The notes: generated by a model from the sequence alone, not told the origin. A stretch of DNA of 64,000 nucleotides from Pseudomonadota bacterium (GCA_018672825.1 JABHUE010000145.1:1-64000), one strand, 5' to 3'; positions 27,137 through 36,367 are shown, counted from the stretch's first letter. Numbers and translations are program-made.

Positions 27137-28474
27137 CTACGCCGCGGTATGTTGCGGTGCACATACATCAATCGCTGACGCGAGCTTGCCAATGAGTTCT
27201 TCAATTTGAACATCATCAATAATAAAGGGAGGCGCAAGTAACACATGATCCCCCTTTACACCATCGCGAGTGCCCGCCATGGGATAGCAAATCAAGCCAT
27301 TTTCAAACGCGGCTTTCTTTATATTAGCGGCCAAACGTAGTGCAGGATCAAAGGGTTCTTTAGTTTCCTTATTTGATACCAGTTCAATCGCCCAAAACAG
27401 TCCCCTGCCTCGGATATCTCCTACCATCTGATGATCCAGGAACTGTTCGCGAAGCGCACTTTCAAATCGAGGACCAAGATCACGGACTCTCGAAACTAGA
27501 TCTTTAGAGTCGATCTCTTTAAACACGGCACAGCCCGCGGCTGCAGCAACCGGATGACCCAAATAGGTATGCCCATGCTGGAAAAATCCGGATCCTTCTG
27601 AAATCGCTTGATAAATTTCAGATTGGCACAACATGGCACCGATGGGTTGGTAGCCCGCCCCAAGCCCTTTAGCGATACAAACGATATCGGGAGCAATGTC
27701 ATCATACTCTGAAGCAAATAGGTAGCCGGTTCGCCCCATTCCACACATGACCTCGTCCAAGATGAGAAGAACGCCATATTTATTACAGATTTCCCGGACT
27801 CGCTTAAAGTATCCGTCGACTGCGGGAACCGCGCCCGACGTCGCACCAACAACAGGCTCCGCCAGAAAAGCAATCACACTGTCCGGTCCTAGCCGAAGAA
27901 TCTCATCCTCGAGCGCCTGCGCAGTACGTTGACCGTAATCCCAACTCGACTCTGAGTCCGCACGTTCTGCGTATTCATAGCAAGGCGCAATATGACTAAA
28001 GTCAGTCAACAGCGGAGAGAATTGCTTTCGGCGCCACTCGTTTCCGCCCGCTGCGAGGGCGCCCAGCGTGTTGCCATGATAACTTTGTCGCCGAGCGATG
28101 ATATGGGTTCGATGCGACTCGCCTTTTTCGACAAAGAATTGACGAGCCAATTTTAGTGCTGCCTCTACTGCTTCTGAACCACCTGATACCAAAAACGCTC
28201 GATCGATCCCTTTCGGCGCCTTTGATATAAGAAGGCTGGCTAATTCCTCAGCCGGGTCAGACGTAAAAAATCCCGTGTGGGCAAACGCAAAATGGTCGAG
28301 CTGTTCCTGAATTGCCAGCTTAACCGCTTGATTATCATGTCCAAGACACGATACTGCTGCGCCGCTAGACCCATCAAGATATTGCTTTCCTGTGTTATCC
28401 ACCAGATAACACCCATTGCCAGACGCGGCAACAGGCAATCTAACCCGAGTATGACGAGGAAATACGTTAGACAT
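27137..28474 (-). CDS. Class III (PLP-dependent) aminotransferase
   Basis: The 445-residue enzyme shows VSGGSEAVEAALKLARQ near 97-113 (phosphate binding), the SYHGNTLGAL segment, ILDEVMCGMGRTG with the PLP-ring Asp near 240, and IAKGLGAGYQPIGAM with the Schiff-base Lys near 270. It belongs to the broad group with DABA, beta-alanine and ornithine-type transaminases. The same-strand neighbours, a small protein and a DoeA-type hydrolase, suggest amino-compound catabolism, perhaps a diamino acid. The exact substrate is not determinable. Confidence 0.9.
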   Translation of the reverse strand: MSNVFPRHTRVRLPVAASGNGCYLVDNTGKQYLDGSSGAAVSCLGHDNQAVKLAIQEQLDHFAFAHTGFFTSDPAEELASLLISKAPKGIDRAFLVSGGSEAVEAALKLARQFFVEKGESHRTHIIARRQSYHGNTLGALAAGGNEWRRKQFSPLLTDFSHIAPCYEYAERADSESSWDYGQRTAQALEDEILRLGPDSVIAFLAEPVVGATSGAVPAVDGYFKRVREICNKYGVLLILDEVMCGMGRTGYLFASEYDDIAPDIVCIAKGLGAGYQPIGAMLCQSEIYQAISEGSGFFQHGHTYLGHPVAAAAGCAVFKEIDSKDLVSRVRDLGPRFESALREQFLDHQMVGDIRGRGLFWAIELVSNKETKEPFDPALRLAANIKKAAFENGLICYPMAGTRDGVKGDHVLLAPPFIIDDVQIEELIGKLASAIDVCAPQHTAA

Positions 28475-28543
28475 TAATGTCGTATATCAGCAACTGGGGT
28501 AACGCGGCATAAGGTATTTACTAACTCTGTCTCACGCTACTCA

Positions 28544-28828
28544 CTACATCGTCACCTTAACATCGGCACTCCAAGTTTCAATCGAAGCATCATCAATTGC
28601 CCCATCAGCAACCATCCCGCCAAAAATTCGTTGCGCAACAGAGGTAGCGGCTTCCATTGTCGCCGCATCCGGATAACGGGCGACAACAACGCCGTTTCCA
28701 TTATCGTCAAATGCCATTTCAATAAAATCCGCGCCCACTGTCGCCACTTCTTCCCGAGCGGCTTGCGCCATCTCGGCGGCCTTCTCGGTATTTGAACTTG
28801 TGAAACGAGTGATTCTGTAAATCGACAT
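28544..28828 (-). CDS. Small dimeric alpha/beta-barrel-like protein
   Basis: The 94-residue protein reads as strand-helix-strand-strand-helix: SIYRITRFTSSNTEKAAEMAQAAREEV, then GADFIEMAFDDNGNGVVVARY, then a helix DAATMEAATSVAQRIFGGM. This resembles stress-responsive A/B-barrel or ABM proteins. A strong AAGGAGA site precedes the ATG. It lies between the M24 hydrolase and the aminotransferase on the same strand, with moderate gaps. Its function is unknown. Confidence 0.65.
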   Translation of the reverse strand: MSIYRITRFTSSNTEKAAEMAQAAREEVATVGADFIEMAFDDNGNGVVVARYPDAATMEAATSVAQRIFGGMVADGAIDDASIETWSADVKVTM

Positions 28829-29058
28829 ATCTATCTCCTTATCATTTTTTATTTTTCGTTTAGGCTTGTCACGTCTAATTTTAATTCCGAAAACTGTAGG
28901 CCGTTAAATAAAAAGAAAACAATTATTCACTTGGATATGGCTCTAGAGCCCTTGGGTATTTTAATGCGCTTCACCCCAAACGGTACATTTAACCGAAACC
29001 TGACTCACTCATAAGGAAAACCCATCAAAGCGAATACTTTATCGCCAAAACCCATCTT

Positions 29059-30231
29059 TTAGCGAACATCGATGACGCTCCGCGGAAAATCGGTAAGGCA
29101 ATCGACCCCTGAGTCTGTGACCGCAACCGTCTCACTAAATTCAATACCCCAGCCATCCATCCACATGCCGAGCATCACATGAAGAGTCATATTTTTTTCT
29201 AGCACTGTTGAATCATTAGCGCGTAGGCTTATCGTGTGCTCACCCCAGTCGGGTGAATAGCCAACGCCGATGCCATACCCAATTCGGCTTTCTTTGACCA
29301 AGCCGTAACGGTTTAGTACCTTTTGCCAAGCCGCATGAACATCTCCTGCCGTGACACCTGGACGAACTGTCGCTAATACCGATTCGAGGCCTTCGGTAAC
29401 CGCATTCGCAGTATCGTAAACTTTTTGAGGACCGCTGCCTAATTGAAATGTTCGAGCGAGACCCGCGTTGTAGCGCTTGTGGGCGCCACCTAATTCGAGA
29501 GCAACCGTCTGGTTTTTCTCAAACGGTATATCTGTCCACATCGGATGCGCTGTCGCCGCAGCCTCGCCCGCCATAACGAGTGGACAGAGTGCCGGAAGGT
29601 CTCCTCCCGAGCCATTGATACCGCTTGTACCCGCCTCGAGAATTTTAGCGACAAGATCACATTGTCTGACCCCCGGCGCAATATGCTCTCGAGCAACTTG
29701 TTGCACATGGCTCGCAATTTGTGCCGCGATCCGCATGACTTCAACTTCTGCGTCACTCTTGATGAGTCGACACCAGTTTACAAGTCGATCTGCATCTTGC
29801 CAGTGAACCTCTGACAGCGTGCTTTGAAGACGCTCAACGGCTTTGAAGGAGAAAAAATAGGTATCACTCTCAAAACCGACTCGCTTACCCGATAGATCAA
29901 AATTGCGTATCTCATCCGCAATCGCTTCCATAGGGTGGACATCATCACGCTGAACCAGATCTTCGGAGTACGGGCGAACGCTTTCTTCGGACAAAAATGT
30001 TGTGAGGTAAACCGCGCCCGCGTCCATCTGGCGACCTAGCCATACGGGGGCATGGTCGTGTAATACCAGCATAACCTGAGGTACATAGAACGACCAGGCA
30101 TCGAAGCCTGTTAGCCAATTCATGTTGGCGGGATCACCAATAACAAGCGCATCAAGATCTTGCTCCAGCATTGATTTTCGGACAAGAGTCAGGCGGCGGT
30201 GATACTCCAACAAATCAAACGCAGGTTTCAT
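29059..30231 (-). CDS. M24 family hydrolase, ectoine hydrolase (DoeA)/creatinase-like
   Basis: The 390-residue protein has the creatinase N-domain (NMNWLTGFDAWSFYVPQVMLV near 37-57) and a pita-bread C-domain. Metal ligands of true M24 peptidases are absent: the DxG...D stretch reads ELGGAHKRYNAGLARTF, and the usual ligand His is replaced in GIGVGYSPDWGEH. That pattern and the PDWGEHTISLR and GMWMDGWGIEFSE segments match metal-free DoeA-type ectoine hydrolases better than Xaa-Pro peptidases. The companion doeB and doeC genes are not seen, so another C-N bond substrate is possible. Confidence 0.75.
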   Translation of the reverse strand: MKPAFDLLEYHRRLTLVRKSMLEQDLDALVIGDPANMNWLTGFDAWSFYVPQVMLVLHDHAPVWLGRQMDAGAVYLTTFLSEESVRPYSEDLVQRDDVHPMEAIADEIRNFDLSGKRVGFESDTYFFSFKAVERLQSTLSEVHWQDADRLVNWCRLIKSDAEVEVMRIAAQIASHVQQVAREHIAPGVRQCDLVAKILEAGTSGINGSGGDLPALCPLVMAGEAAATAHPMWTDIPFEKNQTVALELGGAHKRYNAGLARTFQLGSGPQKVYDTANAVTEGLESVLATVRPGVTAGDVHAAWQKVLNRYGLVKESRIGYGIGVGYSPDWGEHTISLRANDSTVLEKNMTLHVMLGMWMDGWGIEFSETVAVTDSGVDCLTDFPRSVIDVR

Positions 30232-30344
30232 TTCTTTAATTTCCGTTCGTTAAAACTTCTGTCGTTATTTAATCATAACAAGGTGTCATCTCTATTGACG
30301 AAACTCTATACTTGCACTCCCGCCCCATTACTCAGGTCTCGAAT

Positions 30345-31622
30345 ATGTCTTCCATACGAAATCCGGCTATCGTGGCGGCATCTTGCATTCTCGCGGTTAG
30401 CTTTGTAGTAATGCTGCTTGCTTATGGCGTACGACATTCTTTTTCAGTTTTTTTTCCTTTCATTCTGGAAGACTACCCCTGGAGTCGAGGCGGCACAGCA
30501 TTTATGTTCTCGCTGCACTTAATGGTCTACGGAATCTGTGCGCCCATTGCTGGATCTCTGACTACAAACTGGCCTACTAAGCCTCTTCTCATCTTTGGTA
30601 TTTGCGTTCTGGGTGTCGCCGCAGCCGCTTGTGCCTTTGCAACAGAACTCTGGCATTTTTATCTATTATTTGGCGTGCTGGCACCTATTGGACTTGCTTG
30701 TGCAGGTTCACCCGTCCTTAATCCGACGATCATGAACTGGTTTCACGATCGGCGTGGCATGGCGCTTGGGCTTGCCCAAACCGGAGGCGGGCTCAGTTTT
30801 GTATTCGTATTTATGATGGAATCCATCATCGTATCGACGGGTTGGCGGTCAGCTTATCTTTTCATGGGAGCCCTTACGATTGTCATCCTTCTGCCCATTG
30901 TAATTTTTGGCTATACGTTCTCTCCTGAGCATCGAAACCTTAAAGCAATTGGATCGAGTGACGTCAAACTGTCTGATGCCCCAAAAAAAATTAAACGCAG
31001 CGATTCACCAGTTCAATGGACACCTGCCACCGGAATTCGAAACCCTCGTATCTGGCTCTTATTTGTATCTAATATGCTGTTCTGGGGGACCGGGTGTTAC
31101 CTGATCCTGGCGCATCAGGTTAAGTACGCAATCGACCTTGATTTCTCATCAACCGCAGCTGCTGCGACAACAGGGATCTTCGGGATTTGCATGGTGCTGG
31201 GTCAAGCAAGTTCGTTTATTTCGGACTACATCGGGCGAGAGAAGACCGTCCTAATCGCCACAGGCTTGACAACAACAGGCGCCCTTATTCTGTTATCGCT
31301 GAGTCCTGGCGCTTCTTTAATTTCGCTTTACAGTTTTGCCGCACTGTTTGGTTTTGGTGCCGGCATTTTTGCCGTTTGCGTCTTTGTAGGGACTGCGGAT
31401 ATTTTCTCAGGACGTTATTTTGGATTGTTCGGCGGAATCGTCACCGCTGGCATGGGCTTTGGTGGCGCCTTTGGGCCTTGGCTCGGAGGCTTGCTTTTTG
31501 ATGTCTCTGGCTCTTATCAATATTCTTTTATCTTCTCAGCAAGCAGCTTTGTCCTATCCTTTATCTGCTTTTATCTCGCGGCGCCGCGGCGATCTGTAAC
31601 CCCGCGTTGGTCAAAAATCTAA
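30345..31622 (+). CDS. MFS transporter, monocarboxylate (MCT/OxlT)-like
   Basis: From the ATG at 30345 the protein has 425 residues and 12 helices. YGVRHSFSVFFPFILEDYPWSRG near the start and GSPVLNPTIMNWFHDRRGMALGLAQTGGG in the middle are typical of the MCT-like / OxlT group of carboxylate carriers. The central loop is basic (PKKIKRSD). It is transcribed away from the DoeA-like gene, sharing a 110-base gap, so it may import the substrate of that enzyme. This link is inferred only. Confidence 0.85.
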   Translation: MSSIRNPAIVAASCILAVSFVVMLLAYGVRHSFSVFFPFILEDYPWSRGGTAFMFSLHLMVYGICAPIAGSLTTNWPTKPLLIFGICVLGVAAAACAFATELWHFYLLFGVLAPIGLACAGSPVLNPTIMNWFHDRRGMALGLAQTGGGLSFVFVFMMESIIVSTGWRSAYLFMGALTIVILLPIVIFGYTFSPEHRNLKAIGSSDVKLSDAPKKIKRSDSPVQWTPATGIRNPRIWLLFVSNMLFWGTGCYLILAHQVKYAIDLDFSSTAAAATTGIFGICMVLGQASSFISDYIGREKTVLIATGLTTTGALILLSLSPGASLISLYSFAALFGFGAGIFAVCVFVGTADIFSGRYFGLFGGIVTAGMGFGGAFGPWLGGLLFDVSGSYQYSFIFSASSFVLSFICFYLAAPRRSVTPRWSKI

Positions 31623-31626
31623 ACTC

Positions 31627-31923
31627 TCAGCGACGCTTCAGCTCAACTTCGACAAATGAGATCGGCCTGTCTTCAATATTGATCACATTGTGCTCAACCC
31701 CCTCGTTTCGAAAATATGCCTCCCCGGCAGGAATTGAGACCTCTCGCTGCTCGCCTCCCGGCTCTTCCAGACGCATTTTCAAATCACTAATGGCCGTAAT
31801 GACATAGTCATGCTCATGGCGATGCCAACCCGTCTGGGCTTCTGGCGCGAAATCAAACCGCGTGACTCTCACCTGTCCGTTATCAATCAGTAATGTGGCA
31901 GTTGCCATTTTTTGATCACTCAT
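31627..31923 (-). CDS. Cupin-domain protein, BauB-like
   Basis: The 98-residue single cupin has the first metal motif GWHRHEHDYVITAI (His, His, and a following residue in the Glu position) near 32-45 and the second motif PAGEAYFRNEGVEHNVIN near 65-82 with a ligand His. Related small cupins occur in beta-alanine degradation clusters (BauB). It is flanked by a carrier and a DAO-type flavoenzyme, which fits amine or amino-acid catabolism. The reaction is unknown. Confidence 0.8.
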   Translation of the reverse strand: MSDQKMATATLLIDNGQVRVTRFDFAPEAQTGWHRHEHDYVITAISDLKMRLEEPGGEQREVSIPAGEAYFRNEGVEHNVINIEDRPISFVEVELKRR

Positions 31924-32065
31924 CTTATTGTCTCAATGTAAAAAACGAAGGTTAAATCCACTATTGTCTGGGCGTCATTCTAGCCCATCAGTTCTATAAT
32001 CCATCCTAGCTAAAAATCTGTTTTACTAATAACTTTACTGATCAATCAAGACTGCGATATTTTTC

Positions 32066-33226
32066 ATGTCTCCAGACGTTGTCATTGTGGGTGCCGGTAT
32101 TACGGGTTGCGTGACTGCCTATGAGCTATCGAAGAGTGGTCTTCGTGTCCAAGTCATTGAAAAATACTACCCCGCATCCATGGGATCAGGCTGGACGCTT
32201 GCTGGCGTGCGGCAATCCGGAAGACACCCGGCTGAATTGCCACTCGCCCAGTACTCTGTCGAAAAATGGCTAAACCTTGATGAGGCGCTTGATGCAGATA
32301 CGGGTTATGTCCAAGCAGGCAATCTGCGTTTAGCACGCTCCGAAGAAGAAGTTAAAAAAGTTAAATCTCTTGTCAACGCGCAACAACAAGAAAATTTAAA
32401 TATCATATTATTGTCGAACAATGAGCAAGTTCGTGATGTAGCGCCATGCGTATCAAAAAAAATACGTGCAGCCTCGTTCTGCCCAACCGATGGACACGCA
32501 GATCCTCAATCAACGGTCGATGCTTTTAAGCGAGCGGCGGAACGCCAAGGAGTCACGTTCCACATTGGAGAGTCTGCGCAAAAGCTTCTCATTAGAAACA
32601 ACCAGGTCATTGGATTAAAGACAAGCAAAAGAAGAATCAATACATCAAAGTGTCTTTTAGCATGTGGCGTCAGTATTAATGAATTAATTGAACCTATTGG
32701 CATCAAAATCCCACTTTCGATTTCAATTGCCACCGTCATTCAAACCACTCGACAAGAACCACTTCTGACACCTGTCCTTGGTGTAGTTGATGGTGCGGTC
32801 ACACTTCGTCAACAAAGAAATGGTCGATTTCGACTATCAAGTGGAGTTGAAGCCTGGAGCGGCAAGATAACCGAAATAAATGGCCAACCATATGCCTTTC
32901 CAGCTATCTCAAAAGTCCAGTCCACTCTCGAGGCAGGATTAGATATTTTTCCGGCTCTCGAGCATTTTCAGATGCGCAGCTTCTGGGGTGGAATCATTGA
33001 CCTAACCCCCGATGCGCTACCCGTTCTTGGTGAAGCGCCTAACGCTAAGGGACTGTTTCTCGCCAGCGGCTTTTCTGGGCACGGTTTTGGCATCGCTCCC
33101 GCTTCAGGCCATATTCTTTCCAAACTCATCCTTGAGCAAACGCCAGATCTTCCAATTAAAAGCTTCGCTTTTAACCGGTTTGATCAGAGATCAACACCCC
33201 AATCTCAAGCAACCCTGCATGGTTAA
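32066..33226 (+). CDS. FAD-dependent oxidoreductase, DAO (sarcosine/glycine oxidase) family
   Basis: The 386-residue enzyme starts with the FAD motif VVIVGAGITGCVTAYELSKSGLRV at residues 5-28. A second conserved region, GWTLAGVRQSGRHPAELPLA near 49-68, and the C-terminal FLASGFSGHGFGIAPASG near 338-355 are typical of sarcosine, dimethylglycine and glycine oxidases and of proline-dehydrogenase-like relatives. It probably oxidises a secondary or N-methylated amine, but the substrate is not determined. It is followed by yajD. Confidence 0.88.
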   Translation: MSPDVVIVGAGITGCVTAYELSKSGLRVQVIEKYYPASMGSGWTLAGVRQSGRHPAELPLAQYSVEKWLNLDEALDADTGYVQAGNLRLARSEEEVKKVKSLVNAQQQENLNIILLSNNEQVRDVAPCVSKKIRAASFCPTDGHADPQSTVDAFKRAAERQGVTFHIGESAQKLLIRNNQVIGLKTSKRRINTSKCLLACGVSINELIEPIGIKIPLSISIATVIQTTRQEPLLTPVLGVVDGAVTLRQQRNGRFRLSSGVEAWSGKITEINGQPYAFPAISKVQSTLEAGLDIFPALEHFQMRSFWGGIIDLTPDALPVLGEAPNAKGLFLASGFSGHGFGIAPASGHILSKLILEQTPDLPIKSFAFNRFDQRSTPQSQATLHG

Positions 33227-33264
33227 ATCCGCAATCAAAAGACTTGCGATATCATCTAACGTAA

Positions 33265-33630
33265 ATGAGTGATTCTAAAAAACTCGATACCATTATTGCC
33301 CAAGCCGTTAAGGGGCGTGACGCCCGTGAGCGGGACTATCGAGCACAGTCGTTAAAAATTCATCCTTGGGTATGTGGGCGCTGTGGTCGAGAATTCACCC
33401 GGGCGAATCTTCATGAGTTGACGGTCCATCATAGAGACCATGATCATGACAATAATCCGCCGGATGGATCCAATTGGGAAAATCTGTGCCTCTATTGTCA
33501 TGATAACGAGCACGCGAGATACGTAGATGCCGTTCCTGGTGCTGAGTCCCGAAAATCAACTCAACTAACCCACAAAGGATTAGCGGGCCTGAGCGATCTT
33601 TTAAAAAAAGATGGCCCTAAAAACGGATAG
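33265..33630 (+). CDS. yajD: HNH nuclease YajD family
   Basis: This 121-residue protein has a clear HNH/treble-clef centre: the first zinc pair in WVCGRCGREF near residue 36, the ELTVHHRDHDHDNN segment with catalytic histidines, SNWENLC with the Asn, and YCHDNEHAR with the second zinc pair. The layout is that of E. coli YajD, a small HNH endonuclease of unknown cellular role. Confidence 0.9.
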   Translation: MSDSKKLDTIIAQAVKGRDARERDYRAQSLKIHPWVCGRCGREFTRANLHELTVHHRDHDHDNNPPDGSNWENLCLYCHDNEHARYVDAVPGAESRKSTQLTHKGLAGLSDLLKKDGPKNG

Positions 33631-33658
33631 CAGCCATACTGCTGTCACATATAAATTT

Positions 33659-34057
33659 TTATTTTGACTCCACCCAGGCGATTGCTTCTATTTCGACCAA
33701 CATAGTTGCATCAGCCAATCTTGCCTCTACCGTTGTTCTTGCTGGCGGATCATTTGGAAAAACTTGGGCAAATTCTGCATTCATCGCATCAAAGTCCCTC
33801 ATGTCGGTCAAATAGACATTGCACTTTAAAACGTCATCAACCGTTGCCCCACCCTCGTGAAGAACCGAGACGACATTCTTTAGGGTCTGCCGGGTTTGAG
33901 CCGCAACATCACCAATAGCCGTAACTTCTCCACTTTCATCCCACGCGACCTGTCCCGCTGTGAAAATAAAACCCCCGCCCGCAGCACCGGGGGAGTAGGG
34001 ATAGCTTGGTCTCGGTTGAAACTCAAGGTTTTCAGGCTTTAACGTTTTTCTTGGCAT
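33659..34057 (-). CDS. RidA family (YjgF/Rid) protein
   Basis: The 132-residue protein shows the Rid layout: YSPGAAGGGFIFTAGQV near the start, AAQTRQTLKNVVSVLHEGGAT in the helix, VLKCNVYLTDMRDFDAMNAEF, and PARTTVEARLADATMLVEIEAIAW, which carries the conserved Arg for imine binding. RidA hydrolyses reactive enamines and imines from PLP and flavin amine enzymes, which suits the nearby aminotransferase and DAO oxidase. AAGGA stands seven bases before the ATG. Confidence 0.9.
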   Translation of the reverse strand: MPRKTLKPENLEFQPRPSYPYSPGAAGGGFIFTAGQVAWDESGEVTAIGDVAAQTRQTLKNVVSVLHEGGATVDDVLKCNVYLTDMRDFDAMNAEFAQVFPNDPPARTTVEARLADATMLVEIEAIAWVESK

Positions 34058-34071
34058 ATCACTTTCCTTAA

Positions 34072-34284
34072 TCAACTGATGACGAAATAGTTTGTGGTAT
34101 TTTCCGGCAATCCGTCTACTATATTTTGAATCGCTATTGGTTGCATTACTTCACACAGGGAATTGAACTGTAAGCGATTTGGAAACCCGACAACAGATTT
34201 TGCTGTATCGTAAATTGACGCATGCTCGATTACCCCAAGAAAAACCAGTCCGTTGAATTTCGGGGGCATCAGCGACTTGTACAT
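34072..34284 (-). CDS. Hypothetical 70-residue protein, weakly supported
   Basis: The frame starts with ATG but has no ribosome site. The peptide (VFLGVIEHASIYDTAKSVVGF in its first part) is mixed in character with no signal or membrane helix. It ends just upstream of the RidA gene, so it could be translated with it, or it may be non-coding. Confidence 0.3.
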   Translation of the reverse strand: MYKSLMPPKFNGLVFLGVIEHASIYDTAKSVVGFPNRLQFNSLCEVMQPIAIQNIVDGLPENTTNYFVIS

Positions 34285-34452
34285 AACAACAAAAATTAAC
34301 TTTTGAAACGACGCCCATTGACGTAAATAATTTTTACCTCCTTACCTTATCTTTCACTGGTTGTTCAGCTCGGATTGCCTCTATTTTTTTAGATTGCTGT
34401 CTATAAAAATGTTAGGATTTGGCTTTGACGATCTCTACAGTACTCTGCGTTC

Positions 34453-34836
34453 ATGATAAAAATTTGGTTAGGCGTCTTTCTTGTCGCGCTTCTTTTAATA
34501 AGTGTTCTTGCATTTTTGCCAAACAATCGCTGGGTTCGTCGCGCTTTGCTTGGCCTCGCGCTGTCAGTTGTAATTTTTTCCTCTTATTTCTTCTTTTCTC
34601 CCTATGAAAACTGTTTACGAGGACTTGGCTATGTTGATGACTTCTCGCTCGAGGAATTCGTGGAGGAGATTGTGGACGAGTTTGCAGATGATCAGACCGA
34701 TTCAGAACCAACACCAACCGACGCGAGCGAAACACCGTTTACCGATGCCATGGGTTCATTAAATACAACCAGCAATATTAATGGACGTCCGTTTGGCGAC
34801 ATCGAAGGGGTCTGCGATTCCAGGACATGGTGGTAA
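34453..34836 (+). CDS. Small membrane protein with acidic tail and FSPxxNCxR motif
   Basis: The 127-residue protein has two N-terminal helices (IWLGVFLVALLLISVLAFL and ALLGLALSVVIFSSYFFF), then SPYENCLRGL, then an acidic region (EEFVEEIVDEFADDQTDSE) and a Ser/Thr-rich tail ending in CDSRTWW. The FSPxxNCxR sequence at the membrane edge recurs in the tiny protein at 36571-36723. I know no function for this family. Confidence 0.6.
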   Translation: MIKIWLGVFLVALLLISVLAFLPNNRWVRRALLGLALSVVIFSSYFFFSPYENCLRGLGYVDDFSLEEFVEEIVDEFADDQTDSEPTPTDASETPFTDAMGSLNTTSNINGRPFGDIEGVCDSRTWW

Positions 34837-34930
34837 TGACGAACACTTTCGGGATAGTTACAGGTAGAATCTAATCAGAATTTAAAGGCGTCCGTTTTTA
34901 TTAAAATGAGGCGCTCAAACTAAGTTATAC

Positions 34931-35007
34931 GCGCCCGTAGCTCAGCTGGATAGAGTACCTGGCTTCGAACCAGGTGGTCGGGAGTTCGAATCTCTCCGGG
35001 CGCGCCA
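34931..35007 (+). tRNA. tRNA-Arg (anticodon TCG)
   Basis: A complete 77-base cloverleaf is present. The acceptor stem GCGCCCG pairs with CGGGCGC, with discriminator G and encoded CCA at 35005-35007. The anticodon stem CCTGG/CCAGG encloses the loop CTTCGAA, giving the anticodon TCG. The T arm carries TTCGAAT. It reads codon CGA and its neighbours. The genes downstream include a compositionally distinct deiminase. Confidence 0.97.
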
Positions 35008-35012
35008 TAATT

Positions 35013-35210
35013 TCAATGAGTTACGGCGCCCTTTAAAATCCCACTGTCTAATATTCTTGAGGCCTCCAAGGGGGTAATTGGCTGCTTCAACGTTATTCCG
35101 CAGGAATATACGGGGCACCGACCCTTCATCTGGGCGCTAAGCACAAGGTTAGGGGTAATCCGAAAACCTTTAACCGGAAGATAGCTTGGGGATGAATAAT
35201 CGATCACCAT
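35013..35210 (-). CDS. Hypothetical short frame, weakly supported
   Basis: This frame from ATG at 35210 encodes 65 residues, including GFRITPNLVLSAQMKGRCPVY and a C-terminal LEASRILDSG helix. There is no ribosome-binding site. It lies between the tRNA and the deiminase gene on the opposite strand. It may be a small gene or chance. Confidence 0.25.
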   Translation of the reverse strand: MVIDYSSPSYLPVKGFRITPNLVLSAQMKGRCPVYSCGITLKQPITPLEASRILDSGILKGAVTH

Positions 35211-35230
35211 GTTCTGACTAACAACTCTGG

Positions 35231-36367
35231 ATGATTCCACGCATTGCGAGTTCTTCTATTGTTGCCTTACTGTTTATCGTCTTCGTGATTGTCGGCGCGA
35301 CGGTATCCGCGGGAGAGACTATTCCGGTCAAGCGAGTCCCCGCTGAATGGGAGCCGCAGGAAGCTATCTGGCTGCAATGGCCAGGCCGGTGGGAGAAATC
35401 CTATGAATCGAGCTTTGCCCGCTTATCTAATGTGATCGTGCAATATGAAACGCTTCACATCCTATATGACTCACCGTCGGTCCTGGCCGAAGCGCGGTCG
35501 TCCATCAAGCGAGAGAATGGTGACCCAGACCACCCCAATATCCGGTGGCATTGGATCGAGAACGACAGCGCCTGGATGCGTGACAATGGTCCGATCTATG
35601 TTATTGAGGATAACAAAATGCGAGTGCAGAACTGGGCTTTCAACGCCTGGGGAGGCGCCTTTGGCGCCGACATTCCCTTTCGCCTCGACAACCAGGTGCC
35701 AAGTAAGGTGGCCAAAACGGTGGGCTTACCAGTCGACGTGATCGACATCGTTCACGAGCGCGGTAATCTGGAGTTCAACGGCGTCGATACCGTGATCCTG
35801 AACTGGAGCGTAATCGGAGATTCCCGGCGTAATCAAGGATACACGAAGGAGCGCGCCATTACTGACCTGAAGAAACATTTCGGCGTCTCAAAGGTGGTGT
35901 TTATCGAGGGCGTGCCTGAAGGCGATCTGACCAACGGCCACATCGACGGTATCGCACGATTCATCAATCCGACCACTGTTGTCGTGGTTGACTGTATGGA
36001 TAAGTCCCAGTGCGGCGCGTCAAACAACCTGACCCACGCTATTTTCGATGCCGCTGCCAAAACGATTGAGGCGGCCGGGTTTACCGTGATTCGCGAACCG
36101 ATTGAGGGTACACGCGACTACCAGGGCTACACTTTCGACACGAACTATATGAACTGGTTAGTTGGCAATGGCTTCGTCATCACGGTCGGTTTCGATAACC
36201 CAGAAACCGACTCGGCGGCTAAGGCGCGGCTCGAACAGTATTTCCCGGGCCGGGACGTTTATGTAATCGAGACCCTCACTTCATGGGCCGCCGGGGGCGG
36301 TGTGCATTGCCACACTAGCGACCAGCCAGCGATACCGCCGATCAGGCCGTTTTCCGCTTTAGACTAG
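35231..36367 (+). CDS. Exported agmatine/peptidylarginine deiminase family protein
   Basis: The 378-residue protein has a signal peptide (IVALLFIVFVIVGATVSA) followed by the PAD/agmatine deiminase fold. Catalytic features are WMRDNGPIYVI, the His in LTNGHIDGIARF, and the nucleophilic Cys in GGGVHCHTSDQP near residue 355. The family hydrolyses agmatine or arginine side chains to citrulline-type products plus ammonia. The signal peptide resembles secreted peptidyl-arginine deiminases rather than cytoplasmic AguA. Local GC is higher than around it (40 of 60 bases at 35641-35700), and a tRNA gene lies 220 bases upstream, both hints of acquisition. Confidence 0.85.
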   Translation: MIPRIASSSIVALLFIVFVIVGATVSAGETIPVKRVPAEWEPQEAIWLQWPGRWEKSYESSFARLSNVIVQYETLHILYDSPSVLAEARSSIKRENGDPDHPNIRWHWIENDSAWMRDNGPIYVIEDNKMRVQNWAFNAWGGAFGADIPFRLDNQVPSKVAKTVGLPVDVIDIVHERGNLEFNGVDTVILNWSVIGDSRRNQGYTKERAITDLKKHFGVSKVVFIEGVPEGDLTNGHIDGIARFINPTTVVVVDCMDKSQCGASNNLTHAIFDAAAKTIEAAGFTVIREPIEGTRDYQGYTFDTNYMNWLVGNGFVITVGFDNPETDSAAKARLEQYFPGRDVYVIETLTSWAAGGGVHCHTSDQPAIPPIRPFSALD

